Notes under the pieces: generated by a model | What the model was told of the DNA's origin: nothing | Databases searched by the model: none | Seen by the model: only the letters and a program-made list of their open reading frames with translations | Origin: an uncultured Oscillospiraceae bacterium | GTDB lineage: Bacteria; Bacillota; Clostridia; Oscillospirales; Oscillospiraceae | Reading direction: 5' to 3' | Length of the DNA: 42,009 nucleotides | Assembly (NCBI GenBank): GCA_946546815.1 | Contig: CAMNOL010000009.1 | Location: forward strand, 1-42,009 | Made by a program: the position numbers and the translations under genes | Part shown: positions 31,780 to 40,874 of the stretch, in pieces | Position numbering within the stretch: the stretch's first letter is position 1 | Layout of the letters: each line of letters starts with the position of its first letter

Positions 31780-31841
31780 TGCCCGCCCTGATTGGCAGTG
31801 CTGTGGCGCAAAAACGTCCGGCTCGGGCATTTTTTAGGAGG
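31780..31841 (+). promoter_or_regulatory. Possible attenuator overlapping the tig ribosome site
   Basis: TGCCCG (31780-31785) can pair with CGGGCA (31824-31829), and T6 follows at 31830-31835. The Shine-Dalgarno AGGAGG (31836-31841) comes at once. The shape resembles a terminator placed against the RBS, but the stem is only 6 bp around a long loop. Confidence 0.35.
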
Positions 31842-31851
31842 AACAACACAA

Positions 31852-33132
31852 ATGAATCTGAAGAACGTAGAGAAAAAGGAAAAAAGCACCGCCGTGCTGA
31901 CCATCGAGATCCCTGCTGACGAGTTCAACGCAGCCATTGACAAGGTCTATCGCCGCGCCAAGAACAGCATGTCCGTTCCCGGCTTCCGCAAGGGCAAGGC
32001 TCCCCGCAAGCTGCTGGAGAAGATGTACGGCGAGAATATTTTCTATGAAGACGCACTGAACGATCTGTATCCCACCGCGCTGGACGCTGCCATCAAAGAG
32101 GCTGAGCTGGAGGTCGTGGGCTATCCCCAGGTGAACGTGGACCACATCGGCGCTGACGGCGTGCAGATGACCGCCACCCTGGGCCTGAAGCCTGAGGTCA
32201 AGCTGGGCCAGTACAAGGGCATCGAGTGCCCCAAGGAGACCGTTGTGGTCACCGATGAGGACGTGGAGAACGAGATGAAGCCTCTGATCGCCCGCGCCAC
32301 CACCCAGGAGACCGTGGACCGCCCCGTGGAGAACGGCGACACCGCTGTCATCGACTTCGAGGGCTTTAAGGACGGCGTGCCCTTTGAGGGCGGCAAGGCT
32401 GACAACTACAGCCTGAAGATCGGCTCCGGTTCCTTTATCCCCGGCTTCGAAGAGCAGATCGTGGGCATGACCACCGGCGAGGAGAAGGACTTGAACGTGA
32501 CCTTCCCCGAGGACTACGGTGCAAAGGAGCTGGCCGGCGCCCCTGTGGTGTTCAAGGTCAAGGTCAACGAGATCAAGGCGGACAACGTGCCTGAGATCGA
32601 CGACGAGTTCGCCAAGGACGTGTCCGAGTTCGAGACGCTGGAGGAGCTGAAGGCTGACCTGCGCGCTAAGGTGGAAAAGCGCAAGGAGGACAGCGCTCAG
32701 ACTTCCTTCGAGACCTCTGTCATGAACAAGGCCATTGAGAACGCTGAGATGGAAGTGCCTGACACCATGGTTCAGTATGAGCTGGACCGCCAGATGCAGA
32801 ACTTCGAGCAGCGCATCGCCGCCGCCGGCATGACCCTGGACAACTATCTGGGCATGATGGGCACCAACCGCCAGGAGTTCATGGAGAATCAGCGTCCCGG
32901 CACCCTGCGCTCCATTCAGCAGGATCTGCTGCTGGAGGCCGTCGTCGCCGCTGAGGGCATTGAGGCCACTCAGGAGGAGATGGACGCCGAGGTCAAGCGC
33001 CTGGCTGAGGAGAACGGCGTGGACGAGGAGAAGGTCCGCTCCTACTTCCCCGAGGATCAGCTGGCCTTCGGCGTGAAGGTCCAGAAGGCCTCCAACGTCA
33101 TCGTTGAGTCCGCTGTGGTCGTGGAGCCCTGA
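31852..33132 (+). CDS. tig: Trigger factor
   Basis: Trigger factor is a ribosome-bound chaperone with peptidyl-prolyl isomerase activity. The 426-residue protein shows the three usual parts: an N-terminal ribosome-binding domain with PGFRKGKAPRKLLEKMYG (about 43-60), an FKBP-like domain (GDTAVIDFEGFKDGVPFEGG), and a long acidic helical C-terminal domain. ATG 31852 follows AGGAGGAACAAC. It is upstream of clpP and clpX in the normal Firmicutes order. Confidence 0.98.
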   Translation: MNLKNVEKKEKSTAVLTIEIPADEFNAAIDKVYRRAKNSMSVPGFRKGKAPRKLLEKMYGENIFYEDALNDLYPTALDAAIKEAELEVVGYPQVNVDHIGADGVQMTATLGLKPEVKLGQYKGIECPKETVVVTDEDVENEMKPLIARATTQETVDRPVENGDTAVIDFEGFKDGVPFEGGKADNYSLKIGSGSFIPGFEEQIVGMTTGEEKDLNVTFPEDYGAKELAGAPVVFKVKVNEIKADNVPEIDDEFAKDVSEFETLEELKADLRAKVEKRKEDSAQTSFETSVMNKAIENAEMEVPDTMVQYELDRQMQNFEQRIAAAGMTLDNYLGMMGTNRQEFMENQRPGTLRSIQQDLLLEAVVAAEGIEATQEEMDAEVKRLAEENGVDEEKVRSYFPEDQLAFGVKVQKASNVIVESAVVVEP

Positions 33133-33163
33133 ACCAACTGAATCCCATATTTCGTGATTTCCG

Positions 33164-33193
33164 CCATCCCGGTCAGTCTGCTGGCCGGGATGG
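33164..33193 (+). terminator. Hairpin after tig (terminator without clear T tract)
   Basis: CCATCCCGG (33164-33172) pairs with CCGGGATGG (33185-33193). The following bases TATAACC lack a T run. A second hairpin, GGGATAA/TTATCCC (33212-33218/33226-33232), lies in the same 207-bp gap, so tig and clpP may be partly uncoupled. Confidence 0.5.
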
Positions 33194-33339
33194 TATAACC
33201 TTACCTCCTTTGGGATAAACTGGAATTATCCCGTATGAACAGTTCCACAGCGAACCGCTGACAGCCTCAGGGGTTCCAACGGTCAATACAGGAACTGCCG
33301 GCGGCTTTACCGGCACTTTCTGAAAAAAGGAGAAACCAA

Positions 33340-33924
33340 ATGAGCGCATTAATCCCTTATGTAGTGGAGCAGACCAGCCGCGGCGAACGCTCCTATGACA
33401 TCTTTTCCCGTCTGCTGAACGACCGCATCGTGTTTCTGGCCGGCGAGGTGGACGATGCACAGGCCCAGGTCATCCAGGCGGAACTGCTGTTCCTGGAGGC
33501 CCAGGACCCGGACAAGGACATCCAGCTGTACATCAACAGCCCCGGCGGCAGCGTGACAGCTGGCATGGCTATCTACGACACCATGCAGTATATCAAGTGC
33601 GACGTGCAGACCATCTGCACCGGCATGGCCGCCAGCATGGGAGCCTTCCTGCTCTCCAGCGGCGCCAAGGGAAAGCGCATCGCGCTGCCCAACGCTGAGA
33701 TCATGATCCACCAGCCCGCCGCCGGCACCCAGGGCAAGGTCACCGATATGGAGATCGACGTGGAGCACTTCCTGCGCATCAAGAAGCGCATGAACGAGCT
33801 GCTGGCCGCCAACTGCGGCAAGGACCCGGAGCAGGTGCGTCGGGACACGGAGCGGGACAACTGGCTCACCGCCGAGGAAGCCAAGGACTACGGCCTGATT
33901 GACCAGATCATTACCCGCCGCTGA
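33340..33924 (+). CDS. clpP: ATP-dependent Clp protease proteolytic subunit
   Basis: ClpP is the serine protease barrel that degrades proteins unfolded by ClpX or ClpC. The protein has 194 residues with the catalytic triad Ser99 ([11 protein letters not shown]), His124 (IMIHQP) and Asp173 (DTERDNW). The N-terminus [25 protein letters not shown] is typical of ClpP1. RBS AAAAGGAG. It is 29 bp upstream of clpX. Confidence 0.99.
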   Translation: MSALIPYVVEQTSRGERSYDIFSRLLNDRIVFLAGEVDDAQAQVIQAELLFLEAQDPDKDIQLYINSPGGSVTAGMAIYDTMQYIKCDVQTICTGMAASMGAFLLSSGAKGKRIALPNAEIMIHQPAAGTQGKVTDMEIDVEHFLRIKKRMNELLAANCGKDPEQVRRDTERDNWLTAEEAKDYGLIDQIITRR

Positions 33925-33953
33925 ACCAATGGTGAAATAGAAAGGAACCCATA

Positions 33954-35201
33954 ATGGCGAAAAACGAGGAAACCCATAACGTACGCTGCTCCTTCTGCGG
34001 CAAGCGGCAGGAGCAGGTGCGCCGCCTGATTGCCGGACCCGGCGTGTATATCTGCAACGAGTGCGTGGGTCTGTGCAACGATATTCTGGGCGACCCCTTT
34101 GAAGAGGCGCCCCAGGGCCCTTCTGCCCAGGAAGACCTGGGACTGGATGAGCTTCCCACCCCCAAGGAGATCCGTGCGGCGCTGGATCAGTATGTCATCG
34201 GGCAGGAAGAGGCGAAAATGACCCTCTCTGTCTCTGTTTACAATCACTACAAGCGCATTATGTACGGGGACGACGGCGGCGTGGAGCTGCAGAAGTCCAA
34301 CGTTCTGCTGCTGGGCCCCACTGGCTGCGGCAAGACCCTGCTGGCCCAGACCCTGGCCCGGATGATGAAGGTGCCCTTTGCCATTGCCGATGCCACCACC
34401 CTCACCGAGGCCGGATATGTGGGCGACGACGTGGAAAACATCCTGCTGCGGCTGGTTCAGGCCGCGGATTACGATGTGGAGCGGGCCGAGCGGGGCATCA
34501 TCTATGTGGATGAGATCGACAAGATCGCCCGGAAGAGCGAAAACGCCTCCATCACCCGTGACGTGTCCGGCGAGGGCGTGCAGCAGGCGCTGCTGAAGAT
34601 CCTGGAGGGCACCGTCGCCAACGTGCCGCCCCAGGGCGGGCGCAAGCACCCCCACCAGGAGTTCATCGAGGTGGACACCACCAACATCCTGTTCATCTGC
34701 GGCGGCGCCTTTGACGGCATCGAGAAGATCATCGAGCGGCGCACCGACCGGAAGAACATCGGCTTCGGCGGTCAGGTGTACAGCAAGAAGGACCAGAAGA
34801 GCAGCAGCCTGCTGAAGGAGCTGCAGCCCCACGACCTGCTGAAGTTCGGCATCATCCCGGAGCTCATCGGACGTATGCCTGTCATCACCACGCTGAACCC
34901 CCTGGACAGCGAGCAGCTGGTGAAGATTCTCACCGAGCCGAAAAACGCCCTCATCAAGCAGTTCCAGAAGCTGATGGAGTACGACAACGTGGAGCTGGAG
35001 TTCCAGCCCGAAGCGCTGAAGGCCATCGCTGACCAGGCGCTGGAGCGGGGCATCGGCGCCCGGGGACTGCGGGCCGTGGTAGAAGCCACCATGAATCCGC
35101 TGATGTACGAGGTGCCCTCTGACCCCTCCATCACCAAAATCATCGTCACTCCGGAAGCGGTGAACCACACAGGGGAGCCGATCATCCTCCGGAGCAAGTA
35201 A
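33954..35201 (+). CDS. clpX: ATP-dependent Clp protease ATP-binding subunit ClpX
   Basis: ClpX unfolds tagged proteins and feeds them to ClpP. The 415-residue protein has the N-terminal zinc-binding domain (CSFCGKRQ...CNECVGLC), Walker [13 protein letters not shown], Walker [10 protein letters not shown], and the [13 protein letters not shown] and GRMPVI regions typical of ClpX. RBS AAAGGAA. Mobile element C begins 6 bp after its stop codon. Confidence 0.99.
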   Translation: MAKNEETHNVRCSFCGKRQEQVRRLIAGPGVYICNECVGLCNDILGDPFEEAPQGPSAQEDLGLDELPTPKEIRAALDQYVIGQEEAKMTLSVSVYNHYKRIMYGDDGGVELQKSNVLLLGPTGCGKTLLAQTLARMMKVPFAIADATTLTEAGYVGDDVENILLRLVQAADYDVERAERGIIYVDEIDKIARKSENASITRDVSGEGVQQALLKILEGTVANVPPQGGRKHPHQEFIEVDTTNILFICGGAFDGIEKIIERRTDRKNIGFGGQVYSKKDQKSSSLLKELQPHDLLKFGIIPELIGRMPVITTLNPLDSEQLVKILTEPKNALIKQFQKLMEYDNVELEFQPEALKAIADQALERGIGARGLRAVVEATMNPLMYEVPSDPSITKIIVTPEAVNHTGEPIILRSK

Positions 35202-35207
35202 AGCAAG

Positions 35208-35365
35208 GGCTTCACTGCATCATGGGACGAGAGCGGTGGGCGAGAAATTTTTCGTCAAATTGAGGTGCGAAAATGCGGTACTCCTTGCCGGATTTCAGGT
35301 TTTCGCAACGAAAAGTTGGCGGGAAATAGCCGACCAGCGCCGAAGCCTCATTGTGCGGTGATGCC
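35208..35365. mobile_element. MITE-like element, copy C (158 bp), TSD CAAG
   Basis: The ends GGCTTCACTGCATCATG (35208-35224) and CATTGTGCGGTGATGCC (35349-35365) are imperfect inverted repeats, flanked by CAAG on both sides (35204-35207 and 35366-35369). The interior has a hairpin-rich middle (CGAGAAATTTTTCG, CGAAAATGCGG, CGGATTTCAGG) related to copy A, and the core GGCGGGAAATAGCC followed by AGCGCCGAAG. It has no coding capacity. It lies between clpX and lon. The remaining 172 bp before lon contain short hairpins (GCCGCA/TGCGGC; GCCCG/CGGGC) and no clear sigma-A promoter. Confidence 0.82.
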
Positions 35366-35537
35366 CAAGATAGAAAATGTCTGCCGCAGACTGCGGCGGT
35401 ACGGGAGATGCCCGGCGGGCGTTTCCTGTATCATACACAACCACCGCAGGGCCGCAACAGAGAATCTCTTGCTGTGACCCTGCTGTTTTTCACAATGGAG
35501 CGGCGCGTTCCGGTGCCGCCTCCAGGAGGAAGTGCGT

Positions 35538-37997
35538 ATGAACGAAGAAAAAATTGATATCATTGAGAGCGAAGAGCCGCTGAACACCGTGGATATGCCC
35601 ACCATGGCGCTGCGGGGGCTGACGGTGTTCCCCAAAATGGTCATCCACTTTGACGTGGGGCGGGATGCCTCCATCAAGGCGCTGGACGCCGCCATGGAGG
35701 AGGGAGACACCATCTTCCTGGTGACCCAGAAGGAGCTGGGGGTGGAGGAGCCTCAGGAGGAGGACCTGTACACCGTGGGCACCGTTGTGGCGGTGCGCCA
35801 GCTGCTGCGCCTGTCCGGAGACGGCATTCGGGTGATGGTGGAAGGCTTGTCCCGTGGACGGCTCCGCCAGCTGAAGCGCACCAAGCCCTACCTGATCGCG
35901 GCGGTGGAGAAGATTCCCAACGTCGCTGTCTCCAAGGGGCTGCGGACGGAAGCGGTGCTGCGCCAGACGGTGGATCTGTTTGAGCAGTACACGGAGCTGG
36001 TGCCCAAAATGCCCTCGGAGATCCTGCTGACCGTGCTGTCCAACCACGACCCGGCCTATTTGTCCGACTTCATCGCCCAGCACACCGGGCTGGACTACCC
36101 GGAGAAGCAGCGGATTCTGGAGGAAGTGCGCCCGCTGCGGCGGCTGGAAAAGCTGAACGCCATGCTGAAGCACGAGTGCGAAGTGCTGTCCTTGGAGCGG
36201 GACCTGGACGAGCAGATGCAGGAGCATATGACCGCGGTGCAGCGGGATTACTTCCTGCGGGAGAAGCTCAAGGTGCTGCAGGGGGAGCTGGGCGAAGGCC
36301 CGGAGACCGACAGCGACCTGGGAGAGTACGCGGAGAAGATCCAGAAGGCGGACCTGCCCCAGGAGGTTCGGGAGAAGCTGGAGAAGGAGCTGAAGCGCCT
36401 GTCCAAGCAGCCCTTCGGCTCTGCGGAGGCTTCGGTCATCCGAAACTATCTGGACGTGTGCCTGGACCTGCCCTGGACCAAACGCACCAAGGAGCGGCTG
36501 AATGTGGAGGCCGCCCGAAAGGTGCTGGACGCGGACCACTACGGCATGGAAAAGGTCAAGGAGCGGATTTTGGAGTTCATCGCGGTGCGGAAGCTGGCGC
36601 CGGACCTGAAGGGACAGATCATCTGCCTGGCAGGCCCTCCCGGTGTGGGCAAGACCTCCATCGCCGCATCTCTGGCCAAAGCCATGAACCGGAAAATGGC
36701 CCGGATCTCCCTGGGCGGCATCCACGACGAGGCGGAAATCCGCGGCCATCGCAAGACCTATATCGGGGCCATGCCCGGACAGATCATCAAGGCGGTGGAA
36801 AAGGCCGGCACCTGCAATCCCCTGATCCTGCTGGACGAGGTGGATAAGCTGGGCAGCGACTACAAGGGGGACCCGTCCTCTGCGCTGCTGGAGGTGCTGG
36901 ACGCGGAGCAGAACGCCACCTTCCGGGACAACTTCCTGGAGCTGCCCTTTGACCTGTCCGATGTGCTGTTCATCACCACCGCCAACGACGTGGGCATGAT
37001 CCCCCGGCCGCTGCTGGACCGCATGGAGCTCATAGAGTTGTCCTCCTACACCGACGAGGAGAAGCTGCAGATCGCCCGGCGGCACCTGCTGCCCAAGGAA
37101 ATGAAGCGTCACGGCATCAACGGCCGCTGCTTCCGCATCACCGACGACGCGCTGCGGGAGGTCATCGCCGGCTACACCCTGGAATCCGGCGTGCGTCAGC
37201 TGGAGCGCCAGCTGGCCAGGCTGTGCCGCAAGGCGGCGATGAAGCTGGTCAGCGACGAGAGCATCAAGCGGGTCACGGTCAACGGCGACGGCCTGGAGGA
37301 GTATCTGGGCGTCCGCCGCTTCCACCGGGAGCGTTACGCCAAAGCCCCCCAAGTGGGGGTGGTCAACGGCCTGGCCTGGACCAGCGTCGGCGGCGAAATG
37401 CTGGAGGTGGAGGTCAACGTGCTGCCCGGCACCGGGAAGGTGGAGCCCACCGGCAACCTGGGCAGCGTGATGCAGGAGTCCTGCCACTCTGCCATGTCCT
37501 ATATCCGCTCCGCTGCGGAGCGGCTGGGCATCCCGGCGGATTTCTACCAGAACAAGGACATCCACATCCATTTCCCCGAAGGGGCCACCCCCAAGGACGG
37601 CCCCTCCGCCGGCGTGACCATCACCACCGCCATTGTCTCCGCCCTCACCGGGATTCCGGTGCGCAACGAGGTGGCCATGACCGGCGAAGTGACGCTGCGG
37701 GGCAGGGTGCTGGCCATCGGCGGCCTGCGGGAAAAGACCATGGCCGCCTTCCGGGCGGGGATGAAGACCGTCATCATTCCGGCGGACAACGAGAAGGACC
37801 TGGCTGACATCGACCCCACCGTCCGTTCTGCCCTGCGCTTTGTGACGGCAGAGCAGGTGGACACGGTGCTGGAGGAGGCGCTGGTCACCATGCCAAGGCC
37901 CATCCCACCGGCGGAAAAGAAGCCGGAGCAGAAGGCCGAGGTCCAGGTGATCCCGCCGGAGCAGATCAAGGCGCCGGAGATGGACATCCGAAACTGA
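35538..37997 (+). CDS. lon: ATP-dependent Lon protease
   Basis: Lon degrades misfolded and regulatory proteins. The 819-residue protein has the N-terminal substrate-binding domain, Walker A GPPGVGKTSIA (near residue 365), Walker B ILLDEVDKL, and the C-terminal protease domain with the Ser-Lys dyad: Ser near 688 in KDGPSAGVT and Lys near 732 in LREKTMAA. ATG 35538 is chosen, as AGGAGG then lies 8 nt upstream; the GTG at 35532 would be too close. It ends in a short Pro/Glu-rich tail. engB follows 66 bp later, the usual pairing. Confidence 0.98.
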   Translation: MNEEKIDIIESEEPLNTVDMPTMALRGLTVFPKMVIHFDVGRDASIKALDAAMEEGDTIFLVTQKELGVEEPQEEDLYTVGTVVAVRQLLRLSGDGIRVMVEGLSRGRLRQLKRTKPYLIAAVEKIPNVAVSKGLRTEAVLRQTVDLFEQYTELVPKMPSEILLTVLSNHDPAYLSDFIAQHTGLDYPEKQRILEEVRPLRRLEKLNAMLKHECEVLSLERDLDEQMQEHMTAVQRDYFLREKLKVLQGELGEGPETDSDLGEYAEKIQKADLPQEVREKLEKELKRLSKQPFGSAEASVIRNYLDVCLDLPWTKRTKERLNVEAARKVLDADHYGMEKVKERILEFIAVRKLAPDLKGQIICLAGPPGVGKTSIAASLAKAMNRKMARISLGGIHDEAEIRGHRKTYIGAMPGQIIKAVEKAGTCNPLILLDEVDKLGSDYKGDPSSALLEVLDAEQNATFRDNFLELPFDLSDVLFITTANDVGMIPRPLLDRMELIELSSYTDEEKLQIARRHLLPKEMKRHGINGRCFRITDDALREVIAGYTLESGVRQLERQLARLCRKAAMKLVSDESIKRVTVNGDGLEEYLGVRRFHRERYAKAPQVGVVNGLAWTSVGGEMLEVEVNVLPGTGKVEPTGNLGSVMQESCHSAMSYIRSAAERLGIPADFYQNKDIHIHFPEGATPKDGPSAGVTITTAIVSALTGIPVRNEVAMTGEVTLRGRVLAIGGLREKTMAAFRAGMKTVIIPADNEKDLADIDPTVRSALRFVTAEQVDTVLEEALVTMPRPIPPAEKKPEQKAEVQVIPPEQIKAPEMDIRN

Positions 37998-38063
37998 GAC
38001 AGCGGAAAAACCCGCCGTTTTCCCACGAAACAAACCGGCTTTACAGAAAAACAGAGGTATTAT

Positions 38064-38645
38064 ATGAATCTGAACAACGCGGAATACGTCCGCTCCGCCG
38101 CCAAAGCATCTGACTTTCTCCACGACGGACGGGTGCAGATCGCTATGGCCGGGCGCTCCAACGTGGGCAAAAGCTCCGTCATCAACCGGCTGCTGAACCG
38201 GAAAAACCTGGCCCGGGTGGGCAATTCCCCGGGAAAAACCCGCCAGGTGAACTACTTCCTCATCGACAAGACCTTCTACCTGGTGGACCTGCCCGGCTAC
38301 GGTTACGCCAAGGTCTCCTGGGCGGAGAAGGAGCGGTGGGGCAAGCTGATGGAGGCCTACTTCCAGGACAACACCCTGTCCATGGGGCTGCTGATCGTGG
38401 ACGCCCGGCACAAGCCCACTGGGGACGACCGGACCATGGCACAGTGGTTCAAGGACAGCGGCTGCCCCTTCGTAGTGGTGGCCAACAAGCTGGACAAGCT
38501 GAAAAAATCCGAAATTGAGCCGAATCTGGCCCGGATCCGGGAGACGCTGGAGCTGGATGACCAAACCGCCCTGATTCCCTTTTCCGCCGAGAAGGGGGAC
38601 GGGAAGCAGGAGCTGCTGGACATCGTGCTCTCGTGCGTCAGATAA
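38064..38645 (+). CDS. engB: Ribosome biogenesis GTP-binding protein EngB (YsxC/YihA)
   Basis: EngB is an essential small GTPase for 50S assembly. The 193-residue protein has G1 GRSNVGKSS (30-38), G3 DLPGYGYAKV (75-84) and G4 NKLDK (141-145). The GKTRQVNYF segment after G1 is typical of the EngB group. RBS AGAGG. It is co-directional with lon and ends at a good terminator. Confidence 0.98.
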   Translation: MNLNNAEYVRSAAKASDFLHDGRVQIAMAGRSNVGKSSVINRLLNRKNLARVGNSPGKTRQVNYFLIDKTFYLVDLPGYGYAKVSWAEKERWGKLMEAYFQDNTLSMGLLIVDARHKPTGDDRTMAQWFKDSGCPFVVVANKLDKLKKSEIEPNLARIRETLELDDQTALIPFSAEKGDGKQELLDIVLSCVR

Positions 38646-38661
38646 AGAGAGCGCTGACTTT

Positions 38662-38692
38662 GCAGGGATGGGAAACCGTCCCTGCTTTTTTT
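38662..38692 (+). terminator. Terminator after engB
   Basis: GCAGGGA (38662-38668) pairs with TCCCTGC (38679-38685), followed by seven T (38686-38692). Confidence 0.93.
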
Positions 38693-38728
38693 CCGAGGGG
38701 AGCAGGGGCGGAGGGCTGAAACACAGTC

Positions 38729-38757
38729 TTGTTTTTTGCGGGAGAACCCGGTATAAT
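38729..38757 (+). promoter_or_regulatory. Promoter of the site-2 protease/scp operon
   Basis: TTGTTT (38729-38734), a 17-bp spacer and TATAAT (38752-38757), 35 bp before the start codon. The closely spaced genes up to 41503 could all be read from it. Confidence 0.8.
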
Positions 38758-38792
38758 AAAACCAGCATTCAAATTCTTTGGAGGAGCACCAA

Positions 38793-39479
38793 ATGGGAAG
38801 TGTTTCCACATTTCTGGCAAATTTTGACCTTTCCAATTTGATTTATTACCTGATGCGGGGGGCGGCGGCGCTGCTCTGCATCGTGATCCATGAGATGAGC
38901 CACGGCTACGCCGCCTATGGGCTGGGAGACCGCACCGCAAAGCAGGCGGGGCGGCTCTCCTTCAACCCCATCCGCCACATCGACCCCCTGGGCCTGCTGC
39001 TGATGATCACCGCCGGCTTCGGCTGGGCCAAGCCTGTGCCGGTGGATATGCGCCGGTTCCGCAATCCCAAGCAGGGCATGGCGCTGACCGCCCTGGCCGG
39101 CCCTGCCTCCAACTTTGTGCTGGCGCTGTTGTCCCTGGGATGTGCCAGCCTGATGTATCACTTCGTCACCCTCACCGGCGGCGCCGCCGACGAGGTCATC
39201 AGCTGGATCTTCACCTTCCTGCTGTACACCACGCTGCTCAGCGTGGGCCTGGGGGTGTTCAACCTGTTTCCCATCCCCCCGCTGGACGGTTCCAAGGTGG
39301 TCTTTTCCCTGCTGCCCAACCGGGCCTATGTGTGGCTGATGCGCAACGAGCGGTATATCACCCTGGTGCTGTTTGCTCTGGTGTTTCTGGGCGCGCTGGA
39401 CGGGCCACTGTACACCATTCGGCAGACCATCCTGGCCGGGATGTGCCGGCTGATGGGGATGCCCCTGGGGATCTTCTGA
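38793..39479 (+). CDS. Site-2 protease family (M50) membrane metalloprotease
   Basis: This 228-residue membrane protein has the zinc motif HEMSH (33-37) inside the first strongly hydrophobic helix and the second metal ligand, Asp165, in NLFPIPPLDGSK. It belongs to the short YwhC/Rip3-like branch of site-2 proteases without PDZ domains. The substrate is unknown. ATG 38793 follows TTGGAGGAG. The stop overlaps the scpA start (TGATG), an arrangement seen in many Firmicutes. Confidence 0.92.
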   Translation: MGSVSTFLANFDLSNLIYYLMRGAAALLCIVIHEMSHGYAAYGLGDRTAKQAGRLSFNPIRHIDPLGLLLMITAGFGWAKPVPVDMRRFRNPKQGMALTALAGPASNFVLALLSLGCASLMYHFVTLTGGAADEVISWIFTFLLYTTLLSVGLGVFNLFPIPPLDGSKVVFSLLPNRAYVWLMRNERYITLVLFALVFLGALDGPLYTIRQTILAGMCRLMGMPLGIF

Positions 39480-40273
39480 TGGAGTCGCCGGTCTATCACC
39501 TGGAAAATGTGGTGCACAGCCGCTCGGAGCTGGAAAACTTCGATGGGCCGCTGGACCTGATCCTGACGCTGCTGAGCCGCAACCGCATGGAGATTCAGGA
39601 CATCCGGATCTCCCTGCTGCTGGACCAGTACCTGGAGTGGATGGAGCGGCAGAAGGAGCTGAACCTGGATGTGGCCAGCGAATTTGCGGCCATGGCCTCC
39701 TATCTGCTGTATATCAAGACCCGGATGCTGCTGTCCATCGACGAGGAGGAGACGGTCAGCGAAATGGAGGAGCTGGTGGCGGCGCTGGAGGAGCGCAAAC
39801 GCACCGAAACCTACGCAAAGCTGAAGCTGCTGCAGCCGGAACTGCGCAGGCGCTATGAGAGCGGCGTGGACTGCCTGACCCGGGGGCCGCTGCCGGTGAC
39901 GCCGGACCGGACCTACCGGTATCAGCACGCGCCGGAGGATCTGCAGCGGGCCATGAGGGAGCTGTACCGCCGCAACGGGGAAGAGGTGGTTCCGCCGGAG
40001 CGCGCCTTTCAGGGCATTGTGGGCCGGGAACCCTACCCCGTAGCCAAAAAAGCGGAGGAGCTGCTCCACCGGCTGGCAAGGGGCATGACCCGACTGAGCC
40101 ATCTGTTCCGTTCGGCAAAGAGCCGGTCAGAGCTGGTGGCCACCTTTCTCGCGGTGCTGGAGCTGTGCAAGCTGAGCCGGATCCGCCTGGAGGGGGACGG
40201 CATGGACTGCCAGGTCTGCGGGGAAGAGGAACCGCAAGGGAACTCCGAGCCGCCGGCAGCCGACGGAGAATAA
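39479..40273 (+). CDS. scpA: Segregation and condensation protein A
   Basis: ScpA is the kleisin that bridges SMC heads and binds ScpB in the chromosome condensin. The 264-residue protein has the N-terminal family block LENFDGPLDLILTLLSRNRMEIQDI and the helical DQYLEWMERQ region, with a C-terminal winged-helix segment (SRSELVATFLAVLELCKL). ATG 39479 overlaps the upstream stop by one base; the longer frame to 39140 is an overlap artefact. The extreme C-terminus is an acidic tail. Confidence 0.95.
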   Translation: MESPVYHLENVVHSRSELENFDGPLDLILTLLSRNRMEIQDIRISLLLDQYLEWMERQKELNLDVASEFAAMASYLLYIKTRMLLSIDEEETVSEMEELVAALEERKRTETYAKLKLLQPELRRRYESGVDCLTRGPLPVTPDRTYRYQHAPEDLQRAMRELYRRNGEEVVPPERAFQGIVGREPYPVAKKAEELLHRLARGMTRLSHLFRSAKSRSELVATFLAVLELCKLSRIRLEGDGMDCQVCGEEEPQGNSEPPAADGE

Positions 40274-40313
40274 ACGAAAACAACAGGAGAAAGGGCGGTG
40301 AGCACCTGCTGAT

Positions 40314-40874
40314 ATGGAACAAAGTGTCATAGAATCCATGCTGGAGAGTATCCTGTTCACATCGGGAGAGCCCATGGAAGGGGAGCGGCTGTGCCAGGCC
40401 ATGGACATCACCCCCGCAGAGCTGGAGGGGGCTGCTGAGCGTTTGCAGGACCGTTACCGCTATGAACAGCGGGGCATCCGGCTGATCCGGCTGGAAAACG
40501 CCTGGCAGCTGGTGTCCGCCCCGGAGTTTGCACAGGTGATTCGCCGGGCTATGGAGACCCGCAAGCCGCCCCAGCTGTCTCCGGCGCTGCTGGAGGTGCT
40601 CAGCATCATCGCCTACTTTCAGCCCACCACAAGGGGCTATATCGAGCAGGTGCGGGGGGTGTCCTCCAACCACTCCGTCAACACGCTGGTGGAGCGGGGA
40701 CTCATCGAAGAATGCGGAAAAATGGCGGTGCCGGGCCGTCCCGCCCTGTTTCGCACCACAAAGCTGTTTTTAAAGACCTTCGGCCTGTCCTCTCTGGAGG
40801 AACTGCCTCCGCTGCCGGAGAACGGGACAAAGGAACCGGAGCCTCCGGGGAAGGCAGAGGAGGGAACGCCATGA
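40314..40874 (+). CDS. scpB: Segregation and condensation protein B
   Basis: ScpB dimerises and binds ScpA in the SMC complex. The 186-residue protein has two winged-helix domains; the family blocks ESILFTSGEPM and LSIIAYFQPTTRGYIEQVRGVSSNHSVNTL are clear. A Pro/Glu-rich tail follows at about 162-186. The start lacks a strong close SD (GGTGAG lies about 15 nt upstream), so translation may depend on the upstream gene. The stop overlaps the next gene by 4 nt. Confidence 0.95.
   Translation: MEQSVIESMLESILFTSGEPMEGERLCQAMDITPAELEGAAERLQDRYRYEQRGIRLIRLENAWQLVSAPEFAQVIRRAMETRKPPQLSPALLEVLSIIAYFQPTTRGYIEQVRGVSSNHSVNTLVERGLIEECGKMAVPGRPALFRTTKLFLKTFGLSSLEELPPLPENGTKEPEPPGKAEEGTP

Noticed and set aside
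35490-38768. 1092-residue open frame on the minus strand opposite lon and engB
   Set aside because: It is the antisense shadow of a GC-rich gene, is rich in His, Gln, Leu and Gly, has no RBS or family motif, and lies opposite genes with clear catalytic motifs.
39140-39478. scpA starting at 39140 inside the site-2 protease gene
   Set aside because: The upstream part is an overlapping frame; ScpA homology starts at 39479, where TGATG couples the two genes.
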